DNA of 64,000 nt from Cohnella sp. CFH 77786 (lineage in GTDB: Bacteria > Bacillota > Bacilli > Paenibacillales > Paenibacillaceae): positions 434,001 through 498,000 of the forward strand of contig NZ_WJIB01000001.1 of assembly GCF_019400745.1 (NCBI RefSeq), given 5' to 3'. Below, piece after piece: positions 9,831-18,911 of this stretch. Within the stretch, counting starts at the first letter, position 1. The number at the start of each line of letters is the position of its first letter. The position numbers were made by a program, and so were the translations under genes. The notes beneath the pieces were generated by a model. That model did no database searches. It was given only the letters and a program-made list of their open reading frames with translations, and had not been told where the DNA came from.

Positions 9831-11159
9831 GGTCTCCGGCCAGCGCCGAATCCAATCGGCCGCGCCGATCTTGCCGGCCGCGAACTCGCTCCATAACCGT
9901 CCGAGCCGGTCAAGACGCCCGGGAAGCTCCGGCCCGGACTCGGCCGGCGGCTGTCCCGGAAACGACGATGCCGCCGCCGCGCCCACGGGGAATAAAGAGG
10001 ACAAGCCTCCGCCGGCGCTCCTGTTCGCGTATAAAGACCGGTAAACGGGCAGCTTGCCGCTTACGGTCCAGTTGGCCTGCTGAACGGCGGCATCCGTCAT
10101 CGCCGCGATCCACCTTCGTGCCGCCTCGTCAGCCTGCGTGCGGGACGAGATCGCGAAGCTGCGGCCCCGGGGCCAGACGAACGGCAGCTTCCACGCGTAC
10201 CGATCCGCCAGGAACACCGCGACGCCGCTTGCCGACCGCTCCGAAGCCAGCCTGTGCGCTGCCGAATTCGGCAGGATCGCCGACATCGTTTCGCCTGCCG
10301 CCAGCGCGTCCGCGATGCTCCCTTCGACGCCGAACGCCACTCCCGCCTTCTCCCGCTCCAACAGAGCGATCGCCTCTCCCTTGGCGGTGCCGTTCCACGG
10401 ATCGTTATCCGATTGCCATAACGTATCCGTTCGCTGCCCGGTGACCGCCTCCACCCACGCCAGCAGCGCCAGCGGATCTTGTGCGTCCAGGGCAAGCAAA
10501 TGAACGGTCCCGCCCGAAGCGCGCGCTTTGGCCGCCAAATCGGCCCAGCCGGCCAGGTCCGGCGGAGGGACCGCGGATTCCCCGGCAACTTTCCTCAGCT
10601 CCGCCAGGTTCCATACGAGCACGTACGGATCGAAATCCCGGGGAACTCCCCACAGATACCCGTTCCACTTGAGCGGTGCGGACAGCGCGTCGAACTGCTC
10701 GGACAGCGCTTCCCCCACGAATGCGGCGTCGGCGGGCACCAAATAGCCGGACGACGCGAATGCTTTCACCCATTCGTTCTTCAGCAGCATCACGTCAGCC
10801 GCCTCTCCCAGGCGTGCGGCTTGACGGAACGCCGAATAAGCGTCTGCGGGATCCGTTCGTTCCAGCACGACCCGAATGTCACGGAACAAATAGGATTGCC
10901 GCTCGTTCTGTTTGCGCAGCTCTTCGAATTCGGCTTCGTCGAGCGGAACCGCCACGCGCAAGGATACGGGCTCTTTCACTTCAACCGCGGGGCGCAGGGG
11001 CTCGGCCTGATTCGCCGACGGCTTCGGCGATGAAGCGATTGGGGGGCTGGGCGCCGATGCCCACGGGGACAAGAGCAGAGCGAACATGAACAGTAACAGG
11101 AATATGAGGGCGAGTTTGCGACGGGCCACGGCTTTCACCTGATCTTTCGTTCCTCCCAT
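9804..11159 (-). CDS. Extracellular solute-binding protein, family 1 type
   Basis: This 451-residue protein has an N-terminal membrane segment (ALIFLLLFMFALLL, residues about 18-31), a Pro/Ser-rich linker and a periplasmic-binding-protein fold. Typical family 1 phrases are ADVMLLKNEWVKAFASSGYLVPAD, WNGYLWGVPRDFDPYVLVWN and SGKLPVYRSLYAN. No lipobox cysteine is visible, so it would be anchored by an uncleaved signal, which is unusual for a Gram-positive binding protein. No transporter permease or ATPase gene is adjacent, so the ligand is unknown. ATG 11159 is preferred because GGGGAG lies 7 bases upstream; ATG 11174 is an alternative. It may act as a sensor or shared receptor (inference). Confidence 0.7.
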   Translation of the reverse strand: MGGTKDQVKAVARRKLALIFLLLFMFALLLSPWASAPSPPIASSPKPSANQAEPLRPAVEVKEPVSLRVAVPLDEAEFEELRKQNERQSYLFRDIRVVLERTDPADAYSAFRQAARLGEAADVMLLKNEWVKAFASSGYLVPADAAFVGEALSEQFDALSAPLKWNGYLWGVPRDFDPYVLVWNLAELRKVAGESAVPPPDLAGWADLAAKARASGGTVHLLALDAQDPLALLAWVEAVTGQRTDTLWQSDNDPWNGTAKGEAIALLEREKAGVAFGVEGSIADALAAGETMSAILPNSAAHRLASERSASGVAVFLADRYAWKLPFVWPRGRSFAISSRTQADEAARRWIAAMTDAAVQQANWTVSGKLPVYRSLYANRSAGGGLSSLFPVGAAAASSFPGQPPAESGPELPGRLDRLGRLWSEFAAGKIGAADWIRRWPETLTDLQLDD

Positions 11160-11248
11160 TTCTTCACTCCCCATGATAGCAGGACGGAATGCCGATGTCT
11201 CGTTTTTTCCGAAAGCGCTTTTTCCGCGTATAATGGGAGATGAAATCC

Positions 11249-11785
11249 ATGACGGGAAGCGGGGATAAAAGCGTGCGGCTAACATACGGAATGGAGATAC
11301 GGCTTCCGAAAGGCAGCGGCGAGGGAGATCCCGACCGGATCATCGAGCGAATCGGCGATCGGTTCCCATGGTTGGACCGGTATCGGGAGGTGTTGATTTT
11401 CGACAGTCCGGCTCCCTCGGCGAAGGCGCTTGCTGCGCTTGCGAATGATCCGGTTGAAGCGGACCCCTGCGAGCTGCTTGCGGTGCCGGCCCCAAACGTG
11501 ATCCGCACGCAACGGTTTGACGATTTCGCCTTCGTCACCCCGAAGGGGATCGCCTATATCGATCTGGCCTACGCCGCCGTCTTCCGGCTGAAACGGGAAA
11601 GGCCGGACGCGGAAGCGGCTCCGGCCTTGATGCAGTTGGAGGAACATAGGATTGCCGAAATCGGGGACGGCGGAACGCGCTGGCAGGTCATCGAACGGCA
11701 GCTGTGCGAACTGGCGGAACGCGTGGCCGGGGCGTACGGCTGCGGCATCGAATGGCTGGACCTCGATGCCGCGGGCGCGTCATAG
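11249..11785 (+). CDS. Hypothetical protein, 178 residues
   Basis: I do not recognise this protein. It is acidic with no signal peptide or membrane segment, and reads as a soluble alpha/beta protein (IRTQRFDDFAFVTPKGIAYIDLAYAAVFRL in two parts). The C-terminal helix has QVIERQLCELAERVAGAYGCGIEWLDLD. ATG 11249 is preferred because GGGAG lies 9 bases upstream; ATG 11240 is in the same frame. A perfect TATAAT sits at 11229-11234, so the messenger would begin almost at the start codon unless another promoter is used. The last 6 bases overlap the convergent ylaK stop. The coding frame is GC-rich like its neighbours, so I take it as real. Confidence 0.6.
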   Translation: MTGSGDKSVRLTYGMEIRLPKGSGEGDPDRIIERIGDRFPWLDRYREVLIFDSPAPSAKALAALANDPVEADPCELLAVPAPNVIRTQRFDDFAFVTPKGIAYIDLAYAAVFRLKRERPDAEAAPALMQLEEHRIAEIGDGGTRWQVIERQLCELAERVAGAYGCGIEWLDLDAAGAS

Positions 11786-13111
11786 CCGTTCGGCCGCCAG
11801 TTGGGCGAGACGCGACCGCTCGCCTTTCTCCAGCGTGACGTGGCCGCTGATGCCCTCCTCCTTGAACCTCTCGACGAGATAGGTGAGACCGTTGCTCTGC
11901 GCGTCGAGATAGGGATGATCGATCTGTTCCGGGTCTCCCAGCAGCACGATTTTGCTGTTCTCCCCGACGCGCGAAACGATTGTCTTCACCTCGTGCTTGC
12001 TTAAGTTCTGGGCCTCGTCGATGATGATGAACTGTCCCGGGATGGACCGGCCGCGGATGTAGGTGAGCGCCTCCACTTGGATGCTGCCGAGACCCATCAG
12101 GATTTTGTCGAGATCCCCCGATTTTTTCGTATCGAACAGGAATTCCAGATTATCGTAAATCGGCTGCATCCACGGACGCAGCTTTTCTTCTTTTTCCCCG
12201 GGCAAATAACCGATGTCCTTGCCCATCGGAACGACGGGGCGCGCGATCAGCAGCTTCTTGTATTTGTGCTCGTCTTCCACCTTCATCAGTCCCGCCGCGA
12301 GCGTGAGCAGCGTTTTCCCCGTACCGGCCCGTCCCGACAGCGTCACGAGCGGAATCTCGTCGTTCAGCAGCAGCTCGAGCGCCATCCGCTGCTGTGCGTT
12401 GCGCGCCGTGATGCCCCAGACCGGCTCGTTGCTCAGGTGAAGCGGCTCCAGCTTGCGTCCGTCGGGCGACACCTTCAGCAGAGCCGATTTGGACGTGCCG
12501 AGTTCATCCCGCAAAATAACGAATTCGTTCGGCAGCAGCCGCTCCGGTACGCCCAAATTGCCGACGGCCAGCGAACGGTGGTTATAAAACTCGTCGATCA
12601 CCGAAGGATGGACGTGCAGCGTGACGTGTCCGGCGTATTGGTCGGTGTCCGAACTGATCCGGTCCGTCAGGTAATCCTGCGCCGTAAGGCCGAGGACGTC
12701 CGCCTTCACCCTCACGAGCACGTCCTTGCTCACCAAGATGACCGGCCTCGGCTCCTTGGCTTCTTGCTCCTCGATATGGTAATTCAGCGCTACCGCCAGG
12801 ATGCGGTTGTCGTTGGTCATTTCCCCGAACGATTCCTGGACGCGGATGAAGCGGCGGTGGTTCATTTCGACCTTGAGCAGGCCGCCGCTTTCGAGCGTCA
12901 CGCCGTTGTGCAAATGTCCGCCCTCCCGGATTCGGTCAAGTTCCCGCGAGACGAAACGGGCGTTCCGCCCGATTTCGTCCGCCAGCCGTTTCTTGGAGTC
13001 GATTTCCTCCAGCACGACGGACGGAATGATGACCTCGTTCTCTTCGAAAGAAAACATCGCAAGGGGGTCATGGAGCAGGACATTCGTGTCGAGCACGTAA
13101 ATTTTTTTCAA
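11780..13111 (-). CDS. ylaK: PIN-PhoH fusion protein (YlaK type)
   Basis: A 443-residue two-domain protein. Residues 1-150 are a PIN nuclease domain with KIYVLDTNVLLHDPLAMFSF, the acidic EEIDSKKR and TNDNRILAVAL. Residues about 230-443 are a PhoH-type P-loop ATPase with Walker A LSGRAGTGKTLL, Walker B IIDEAQNLSKHEV and SKIVLLGDPEQIDHPYLD. PIN-PhoH (PhoH2) proteins have been described as RNA helicase/RNase enzymes. The start is TTG 13111 with GGGAGGG 8 bases upstream. As in B. subtilis, it lies next to a ylaJ homologue, here divergent. A second, PIN-less PhoH protein is encoded at 46929-47900. Confidence 0.9.
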   Translation of the reverse strand: MKKIYVLDTNVLLHDPLAMFSFEENEVIIPSVVLEEIDSKKRLADEIGRNARFVSRELDRIREGGHLHNGVTLESGGLLKVEMNHRRFIRVQESFGEMTNDNRILAVALNYHIEEQEAKEPRPVILVSKDVLVRVKADVLGLTAQDYLTDRISSDTDQYAGHVTLHVHPSVIDEFYNHRSLAVGNLGVPERLLPNEFVILRDELGTSKSALLKVSPDGRKLEPLHLSNEPVWGITARNAQQRMALELLLNDEIPLVTLSGRAGTGKTLLTLAAGLMKVEDEHKYKKLLIARPVVPMGKDIGYLPGEKEEKLRPWMQPIYDNLEFLFDTKKSGDLDKILMGLGSIQVEALTYIRGRSIPGQFIIIDEAQNLSKHEVKTIVSRVGENSKIVLLGDPEQIDHPYLDAQSNGLTYLVERFKEEGISGHVTLEKGERSRLAQLAAERL

Positions 13112-13271
13112 CGGTGGTCCCTCCCGGGTACGATGATTTGGACATAGCGCCGCAGTTAAGAGGAAATACTAGCAGAGCAAGGGCAAACGGCTTCGGATCG
13201 TTCCGGGATCCCCTGGAACCGACGAAGTCCGCTGCTTCGACGGGGAATTCCTCCAAGGTGGTGAATCGCAT

Positions 13272-13835
13272 ATGAAAGCATACGGGAAAACGCTTTGCGC
13301 GAGCGTCCTTGTCGTCGCCGTCGCTTCCTCCGGACTGGCAGGTTGCGCGAGAAACCAGGCGGCGCCGGCACCGGATCGGAACGGACAGGTTCAAACCCGG
13401 AATTTCGCGCCTGCGGCTACGCCGATGAATCGGGCCGACGCAGGGACCGTCGCTTCCCATCTGGAAGATTTGGCGATGCGGATCCGCGGCGTGAAAGGCG
13501 CGAATTGCGTCGTCTTCGGCAAATACGCGATCGTCGGCATCGACGTCGATCCGACGATGGAACGCTCCCGCGTCGGCACGGTGAAATACGGAGTGGCCGA
13601 GGCTTTCCGGAAGGATCCGTACGGGATTAACGCGATCGTTACGGCGGACGTAGACTTGGCGCAACGGCTTCGCGAAATCCGGGCCGACGTGAGAAACGGA
13701 AGGCCGGTCGCCGGCTTCGCCGAGGAAATGTCCGACATCGTCGGCCGCCTCGTGCCGCAAATTCCGCGGAATATCGTCCCCCCTCCCGCGCCGGAAAATA
13801 CCGGCGCTCCGAACGCACAAGTCCGCGGAAGATGA
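13272..13835 (+). CDS. ylaJ: YhcN/YlaJ-family sporulation lipoprotein
   Basis: A 187-residue lipoprotein: signal peptide with lipobox SGLAGC (Cys25), a short Pro/Ala/Gln linker, then the YhcN/YlaJ domain (about 50-165). That domain is recognised by VKGANCVVFGKYAIVGIDVD and by AEAFRKDPYGINAIVTADVDL. Family members are found in spores, and some act in germination with cortex-lytic enzymes; the role of this copy is not established. ATG 13272 has AAGGTGGTG about 9 bases upstream. It diverges from ylaK and ends at a shared terminator. Confidence 0.88.
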   Translation: MKAYGKTLCASVLVVAVASSGLAGCARNQAAPAPDRNGQVQTRNFAPAATPMNRADAGTVASHLEDLAMRIRGVKGANCVVFGKYAIVGIDVDPTMERSRVGTVKYGVAEAFRKDPYGINAIVTADVDLAQRLREIRADVRNGRPVAGFAEEMSDIVGRLVPQIPRNIVPPPAPENTGAPNAQVRGR

Positions 13836-13840
13836 CAGAA

Positions 13841-13872
13841 AGCCCAGTGAACAGGCTCACTGGGCTTTCTTC
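13841..13872. terminator. Shared terminator of ylaJ and the PNPOx-fold gene
   Basis: A perfect 10-bp stem (AGCCCAGTGA/TCACTGGGCT) with a 6-base loop. It is followed by TTTCTT on the plus strand and TTTCT on the minus strand. The stop codon of the minus-strand gene lies in the right arm. Confidence 0.75.
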
Positions 13873-14312
13873 ATGGCGTCGAACACTTGTCCGTCCAAGC
13901 GGTCGGCGGCTCGTTTGTCATACGTTTTCTCATATTCGGGTTGGACCGACAGACGGGCGCCGTAAAACATGGCGTCACGCACCGCCGATACTTCGATGTC
14001 CACGCACGCCAGCGCGAAGGGAACGCCTTCGAGCTTGTCGGCGACCACTTTAGCCTGGCCGTAGACGGCATGGACGCTCCCGCTCCCGAACAGCGTAACG
14101 CTCACTTCGGGCCGGGCTTTGAGGTTTCCGATCAGCCGCGAACGGCCGTCGAGGGCGAAGCGGAGCCTTCCGGGATCCACCGCGTAGATCCACGAGATGG
14201 CGCTGGAAGTCGGGCTGCCGCTTTCGGCGTCGACCGTGTGCAGAAGGACAAAGGTTTCTTGCTGTAGCTGGGTGAACAACGTCTCGGGCAGCGCCGTTAA
14301 CGTTTCGGCCAT
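13857..14312 (-). CDS. Pyridoxamine 5'-phosphate oxidase-fold protein
   Basis: A 151-residue protein with the split-barrel flavin-binding fold. Visible cues are FVLLHTVDAESGSPTSSAISWIYAV (in parts), RLRFALDGRSRLIGNLKARPEVSVTLFG and AVYGQAKVVAD. This resembles the small PNPOx-like proteins found beside ylaK in Bacillales (YlaL position). Cofactor and substrate cannot be read; such proteins bind FMN, F420 or haem. AAGGAGGG lies about 6 bases before ATG 14312, and a TATAAT (minus strand, about 14344-14349) lies just upstream. Confidence 0.75.
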   Translation of the reverse strand: MAETLTALPETLFTQLQQETFVLLHTVDAESGSPTSSAISWIYAVDPGRLRFALDGRSRLIGNLKARPEVSVTLFGSGSVHAVYGQAKVVADKLEGVPFALACVDIEVSAVRDAMFYGARLSVQPEYEKTYDKRAADRLDGQVFDAMKKAQ

Positions 14313-14389
14313 CCGCAGCCCTCCTTACGGCTTGAGTTGGCCTCATTATACCATACGTCCCGCCTGCCGCGAAAGCGGCGCAAGCGGGA

Positions 14390-15496
14390 TTACCCGTTGT
14401 CCGGGGACTCCGAGGCGGGCTGGGTGGCCATCGGCGCAGACGGCCGGCCTTCCGGCAGGAGCTCTTCCTTGAGCGCGGCTTTCGCTTCTTCCAGCTTCGC
14501 TTGGTCGAGATAAACGTAAGGGCTTTTCCATTCACCCGTCAAAGCGATGAAGCGCACGTCTTTCTTCGTGATGCCGAAATAAGTGGAGATCATGTTGTTG
14601 ATTTGATCTCTTGGGATGTCGGTTTTCATGTTGTCCCCGACCGCGTCCATCACGCCGCCCAGCTTGGCGACGCTCCCGAACGACTTGAGCTTGTCGAGGA
14701 TCGCGCCGAGCACCCGGTCCTGGCGGTCGTTGCGCTCGAAATCGCTGGAGGGGGCCGTGATGTTGTTCCTCGATTTGCGGTAGCGGACGAAGCCGAGGGC
14801 GTCTTCCCCTTTCAGCGTCTGTTCGCCTTTCTTGAGGTCGATGTTCGTTCCGTCCGCCTTGTCCCAGTACCGCATGTCCTGATCGACGTAGACATCCACG
14901 CCTCCAAGCGCGTCAACGACGTCGACGAAGCCCTGGAAATCGAGCATGACGGTGTAATCGATCGGGACGTCGAAAAACGTCTGCATCATTTCCTTCATGT
15001 GGTCTTTCGCGTATTGCCGGGCCTCGTCGCCCTCCAGATGCTCTTTATTGCGCGCGTATGTGAGAAAACCGGCGTAGAACGCGTTTGCTTTCTGCTTTTT
15101 GTACCCTTCCAGGCCCAAATCCGAGTCCCGCGGAATCGAGACGACCGTCGCCGTTTTCGACTTCGGATTGAACACAGCCGCCATCATGACGTCCGTGTTC
15201 AGGCCGCCTGACTCCGCCCGCGTATCCAGGCCGAGGACGAGCATGCCGATCGGCTTCGTATCCGCCAGCTGTCCCTTCGGAACGCTGGACGCGGTGGGGT
15301 TGGCCACTTTGTCGAGATTTCGGTCGGCTTTGTAGTACAGATATCCGGCGTAGGACGCGAGCGCGATTATGACGAGGGCAAGAAAACCAAACACGATCCG
15401 GCCCAAACGCCGAGGTTTCCGGGGAGGAGCCGCTTTAGGCGAATGATCCGCCTGTCTTTTGCCCTTCCTCGGGGGAAGCGAGTGGTCGTTGCTCAT
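14390..15496 (-). CDS. LytR-CpsA-Psr (LCP) family cell-wall ligase
   Basis: A 368-residue type II membrane protein: a 30-residue basic cytoplasmic tail, one membrane helix (about 31-54), then an extracellular LCP domain. Hallmarks are PIGMLVLGLDTRAESGGLNTDVMM, ATVVSIPRDSDLG, the lipid-pocket arginine motifs GFVRYRKSRNN and RNDRQDRVLGAI, and DYTVMLDFQGFVDVVDALGGVDVYV (in parts). LCP enzymes transfer undecaprenyl-linked anionic polymers such as teichoic acid to peptidoglycan. ATG 15496 overlaps the stop of the upstream 101-residue gene (ATGA), so the two are coupled. Which polymer it attaches is unknown. Confidence 0.9.
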   Translation of the reverse strand: MSNDHSLPPRKGKRQADHSPKAAPPRKPRRLGRIVFGFLALVIIALASYAGYLYYKADRNLDKVANPTASSVPKGQLADTKPIGMLVLGLDTRAESGGLNTDVMMAAVFNPKSKTATVVSIPRDSDLGLEGYKKQKANAFYAGFLTYARNKEHLEGDEARQYAKDHMKEMMQTFFDVPIDYTVMLDFQGFVDVVDALGGVDVYVDQDMRYWDKADGTNIDLKKGEQTLKGEDALGFVRYRKSRNNITAPSSDFERNDRQDRVLGAILDKLKSFGSVAKLGGVMDAVGDNMKTDIPRDQINNMISTYFGITKKDVRFIALTGEWKSPYVYLDQAKLEEAKAALKEELLPEGRPSAPMATQPASESPDNG

Positions 15497-15798
15497 GATC
15501 GTTCCTGCTCCTTCTCAGCTTGTTCTTTCTCGTACCGGCTCAGTATCGGGCTTTTGACTAATTGTTCCGCGGCTTCCCGGTCGAACCAGACGGTTCTCTC
15601 CGTTCCGTCCGCGGTCCGGTACGCGACGTAAATTTTGGTTTCATCCGCCGAAGTGACGGAGAACGACACCAATCCGTGGTCCTCCGACAAAATTTGCGCG
15701 AAAAACGCGGCGGTTTCCCGCGCGGCCGAGTCTTCGGGTCGGGAGTCGCACACCAGCCTCATTTGAAGCCAATAAAACAACGCATCCATCAAGCTCAT
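15493..15798 (-). CDS. Hypothetical protein, 101 residues
   Basis: A small soluble, mixed alpha/beta protein with no signal or membrane segment. The centre reads as two beta strands (LVSFSVTSADETKIYVAYRT and ERTVWFDREAAEQL), followed by a charged helix ending in EKEQAEKEQERS. I do not recognise the family. GGAGGGG lies 8 bases before ATG 15798. It overlaps the LCP gene by 4 bases and follows ylaH by 30 bases, so the genes probably form one operon (ylaH, this gene, LCP). Confidence 0.7.
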   Translation of the reverse strand: MSLMDALFYWLQMRLVCDSRPEDSAARETAAFFAQILSEDHGLVSFSVTSADETKIYVAYRTADGTERTVWFDREAAEQLVKSPILSRYEKEQAEKEQERS

Positions 15799-15828
15799 GC
15801 CGCTTCTCCCCTCCCCGAATCCCGCGAA

Positions 15829-16146
15829 TTACGGCTGTCCGGCGGAATCCGCCCGGGGCGCGTCGGCGCCGTCCGGACGGCGGTTGCCCCGGCGTTTGTC
15901 ATAGATCTGGCGGAGCCGCAGCATGAGCATCATGATCACGGCCACGCCCATGCACTGGATAATCGGAAGCTTGTCGATCTGGAGGACGAGCAAGATCAAG
16001 CAACCGATCGCCATCATGAGATAGACGAGAATTTCTTTCAAAATCGGCAGCCGGCCCATTCGGAACACGGCATTGAAAATGTAGACCGTGAACGCCAGAA
16101 TCAATACGTAGCTGATCAGCGGATGCTCGGAAAACCACGTCTGCAT
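15829..16146 (-). CDS. ylaH: YlaH-like membrane protein
   Basis: A 105-residue protein with three hydrophobic segments (about 11-29, 35-56 and 61-80) and a hydrophilic Arg/Asp/Ala tail. The phrase LAFTVYIFNAVFRMGRLPILKEILVYLMM (in parts) and the position just after typA match YlaH of B. subtilis, whose function is unknown. AGGAGG lies 9 bases before ATG 16146. It is 36 bases from the typA stop and probably shares its transcript. Confidence 0.83.
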   Translation of the reverse strand: MQTWFSEHPLISYVLILAFTVYIFNAVFRMGRLPILKEILVYLMMAIGCLILLVLQIDKLPIIQCMGVAVIMMLMLRLRQIYDKRRGNRRPDGADAPRADSAGQP

Positions 16147-16182
16147 CGCGCGATTCCTCCTTTGCTTGCGGGAAGCGTCCGG

Positions 16183-18024
16183 TTAGACGCCGGCTTCCGC
16201 CATGCGGCGTTGTTTCTCGTATTTGTCGCGTTCGCTTTTGTTGAGGATCTTCTTCCGCAGGCGGATGCTCTTCGGCGTAATCTCGCAATACTCGTCGTCG
16301 TTCAGGTATTCGAGCGCTTCCTCCAGGGACATAAGGCGCGGCGTTTTCAGCTTCACCGTTTCCTCTTTGTTGGCGGTCCGCATGTTCGTCAACGCTTTTT
16401 CCTTGCAAATGTTCACGATGATGTCGTTGTCGCGGGTATGCTCGCCGACGATCATGCCTTCATACACTTCCGTGCCCGGCTCCAGGAACAGGATGCCGCG
16501 GTCTTCGACGGACAGCATGCCGTAAGTCGTCGAAGTGCCCGTCTCGCTCGCGATCAGGACGCCTTGGTGACGTCCGCCGACCTGTCCGGAAGCCACCGGT
16601 CCGTAGCTGTCGAACGCGTGGTTCATGACGCCGTAGCCGCGCGTCATCGTCAGGAAGTTCGTGCGGTAGCCGATGAGACCGCGGGCCGGAATGAGGAATT
16701 CCAGGCGGACCTGGCCGTTGCCGTTGTTGATCATGTTCACCATCTCGGCTTTGCGCGTGCCGAGACTCTCCATGACGGCGCCCATGCTTTCTTCGGGCAC
16801 GTCGATCAGCAGGCGTTCGATCGGCTCGCATTTCACGCCGCCTACTTCCTTGATGATGACCTCCGGCTTCGATACCTGAAGCTCATAGCCTTCCCGGCGC
16901 ATATTCTCGATCAAGATGCCGAGATGCAGCTCGCCGCGGCCGCTGACGACGTAAGCGTCGGGGCTGTCGGTCTCCTCCACGCGGAGGCTGACGTCGGTTT
17001 CGAGCTCCTTGAACAAGCGCTCGCGAAGCTTCCGGGACGTGACCCACTTGCCTTCGCGCCCGGCGAACGGGCTGTTGTTCACGATGAACGTCATCTGCAG
17101 CGTCGGCTCGTCGATCGTGAGCACCGGGAGCTGCTCGGGGTTGGCCGGATCGGCGACCGTCTCTCCGATGTTGATATCCTTGAGGCCGGCCAAGGCGACG
17201 ATGTCGCCGGCGGCGGCTTCCTCGATTTCGTAGCGCTTCAGCCCTTGGAAGCCGAACAGCTTCTCGATGCGGGCCTGGCGGATTTTGCCGTCATGGTCCA
17301 TGACCGCGACGGATTGGCCTTGGCGGATGCGGCCCCGGTTCACGCGGCCGATGGCGATGCGGCCTAAATATTCGTTATAATCGAGCAGCGTCACGAGGAA
17401 TTGGAGGGGCTCCTCCGGGTTCTCCTTCGGAGACGGAATTTTCTCGATAATGGTTTCGTAGAGCGGCTCCATCGTCGTGCCGAGAACGCCGGGATCCGTA
17501 CTTGCGATCCCGTTGAGGCCGGATGCGTAGACGACCGGGAAATCGAGCTGCTCGTCACTCGCTTCAAGCTCGATGAAGAGCTCCAGTACTTCGTCGACCA
17601 CTTCCGCGGGCCGCGCGGCCGGGCGGTCGATTTTATTCAGCACGACGACCGGGGTCAGACCGTGCTGCAGCGCTTTGCGAAGCACGAATTTCGTCTGCGG
17701 CATGCAGCCTTCGAACGCGTCGACGACGAGCAGAACGCCGTCCACCATTTTCATGATGCGCTCGACCTCGCCGCCGAAATCGGCATGTCCCGGCGTGTCG
17801 ACGATGTTGATCAGGTAATCCTTGTATTGCACCGCCGTGTTTTTCGCCAGGATGGTGATCCCGCGCTCGCGTTCCAGGTCGTTCGAATCCATTGCCCGCT
17901 CCTGGACCTGCTCATTGTCGCGGAAGGCCCCGGATTGGCGGAGCAACTGGTCTACGAGCGTCGTTTTGCCATGGTCGACGTGGGCGATAATGGCGATGTT
18001 GCGGATACGGTCTCTCGGATGCAT
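16183..18024 (-). CDS. typA: TypA/BipA ribosome-associated GTPase
   Basis: A 613-residue translational GTPase of the EF-G family that binds the ribosome and is needed for growth under stress and for 50S assembly at low temperature in other bacteria. The G motifs are intact: G1 [11 protein letters not shown]2 near ERERGITI, G3 DTPGHADF, G4 NKIDRP, and G5 in VVYASGLNG. Domains II, III and V plus the BipA-specific C-terminal domain follow ([27 protein letters not shown]-type tail). ATG 18024 is preferred to GTG 18039 because AAGGAG would overlap the latter. The promoter lies about 160 bases upstream, leaving a leader with two hairpins. Confidence 0.96.
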   Translation of the reverse strand: MHPRDRIRNIAIIAHVDHGKTTLVDQLLRQSGAFRDNEQVQERAMDSNDLERERGITILAKNTAVQYKDYLINIVDTPGHADFGGEVERIMKMVDGVLLVVDAFEGCMPQTKFVLRKALQHGLTPVVVLNKIDRPAARPAEVVDEVLELFIELEASDEQLDFPVVYASGLNGIASTDPGVLGTTMEPLYETIIEKIPSPKENPEEPLQFLVTLLDYNEYLGRIAIGRVNRGRIRQGQSVAVMDHDGKIRQARIEKLFGFQGLKRYEIEEAAAGDIVALAGLKDINIGETVADPANPEQLPVLTIDEPTLQMTFIVNNSPFAGREGKWVTSRKLRERLFKELETDVSLRVEETDSPDAYVVSGRGELHLGILIENMRREGYELQVSKPEVIIKEVGGVKCEPIERLLIDVPEESMGAVMESLGTRKAEMVNMINNGNGQVRLEFLIPARGLIGYRTNFLTMTRGYGVMNHAFDSYGPVASGQVGGRHQGVLIASETGTSTTYGMLSVEDRGILFLEPGTEVYEGMIVGEHTRDNDIIVNICKEKALTNMRTANKEETVKLKTPRLMSLEEALEYLNDDEYCEITPKSIRLRKKILNKSERDKYEKQRRMAEAGV

Positions 18025-18091
18025 GGTTCTCGTTTCCACTCCTTCATTTTGTTTCTCTCTATTTCCTGTAGGATTTGTGCCGATGAATCAC

Positions 18092-18156
18092 AAAACGCCG
18101 ACGCGAGGCCGACGTTTCTCAACATGCGCAAGATTCGAACCGAGATGAGCATCTCG
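18092..18156 (-). promoter_or_regulatory. Two hairpins in the typA leader, the second terminator-like
   Basis: Reading the minus strand, the first hairpin is CGAGATG/CATCTCG with a 2-base loop (18141-18156). The second is AAACGTCGGC/GTCGGCGTTT (18093-18117, with two G-U pairs), followed by TTTGTG. Both lie between the promoter and the start codon, as expected of an attenuator, but I see no ligand-binding core of a known riboswitch. Confidence 0.45.
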
Positions 18157-18184
18157 AAGCCGCATTCCGGTTGACATCCCTTCT

Positions 18185-18213
18185 ATTATACGCCACCCGT
18201 CTTGAAAAGCCAA
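18185..18213 (-). promoter_or_regulatory. Sigma-A-type promoter of typA
   Basis: On the minus strand TTGGCT (18208-18213) and TATAAT (18185-18190) are separated by 17 bases. Transcription would start near 18178, giving a leader of about 155 bases. Confidence 0.75.
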
Positions 18214-18231
18214 GAATTCATTTTCAAATGG

Positions 18232-18815
18232 CCGCAGCACCCCGTGCCCGCACGTTAAGCTCGCCTCGCAAGCTTATCTCCGCTGCCGCACCCCCGTGCC
18301 CGCACGTTAAGCTCGCCTCGCATGCTTATCTCCGCCGCAGCACCCCCGTGCCCGCACGTTAAGCTCGCCTCGCAAGCTTATCTCCGCCGCCGCACCCCCG
18401 TGCCCGCACGTTAAGCTCGCCTCGCAAGCTTATCTCCGCTGCCGCACCCCCGTGCCCGCACCTTAAGCTCGCCTCGCAAGCTTATCTCCGCCGCCGCCTC
18501 CCGTGCCCGCACCTTAAGCTCGCCTCGCAAGCTTATCTCCGCCGCCGCACCCCCGTGCCCGCACCTTAAGCTCGCCTCGCAAGCTTATCTCCGCTGCCGC
18601 ACCCCCGTGCCCGCACGTTAAGCTTGCCTCGCAAGCTTATCTCATCCCCCGCACCCCCGTGCCCGCACGTTAAGCTTGCCTCGCAAGCTTATCTCATCCC
18701 CCGCACCTCCACGCCCGCACGGTAAGCTTGCCTCGCAAGCTTATCTCCGCCGCCGCACCCCCGTGCCCGCACGTTAAGCTCGCCTCGCAAGCTTATCTCA
18801 TCCCCTGACACCTCC
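18232..18815. repeat. Tandem array, eleven copies of a 52-bp unit
   Basis: Counting CACGTTAAG/CACCTTAAG starts gives 18251, 18303, 18355, 18407, 18459, 18510, 18562, 18614, 18666, 18718 and 18770. All steps are 52 bases except one of 51. Each unit holds a small palindrome (CGTGC/GCACG around CC) and a longer one (TAAGCTTGC/GCAAGCTTA around CTC). In most copies the longer palindrome carries one C mismatch; it is perfect in the copies at 18614, 18666 and 18718. The rest of the unit is GCCGCCGCACCCC-like. The unit length is not a multiple of three and no continuous frame runs through it, so it is non-coding. It lies between the typA promoter and the downstream end of the nuclease-like gene. Confidence 0.92.
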
Positions 18816-18911
18816 ACAAACAGCGGCAAGTGGTTGACCACCATCATACTAAGCCACACCGCACGCTGGGAGCTGCGCGCGGTACTCCGTACCCTCGAGC
18901 TTTACCGCACA

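Noticed and set aside
15562..17367. A 601-codon plus-strand open frame opposite typA
   Set aside because: It is a GC-driven antisense frame over a highly conserved GTPase.
18232..18815. CRISPR array
   Set aside because: The 52-bp units follow each other without unique spacers, and no cas gene is in the window.
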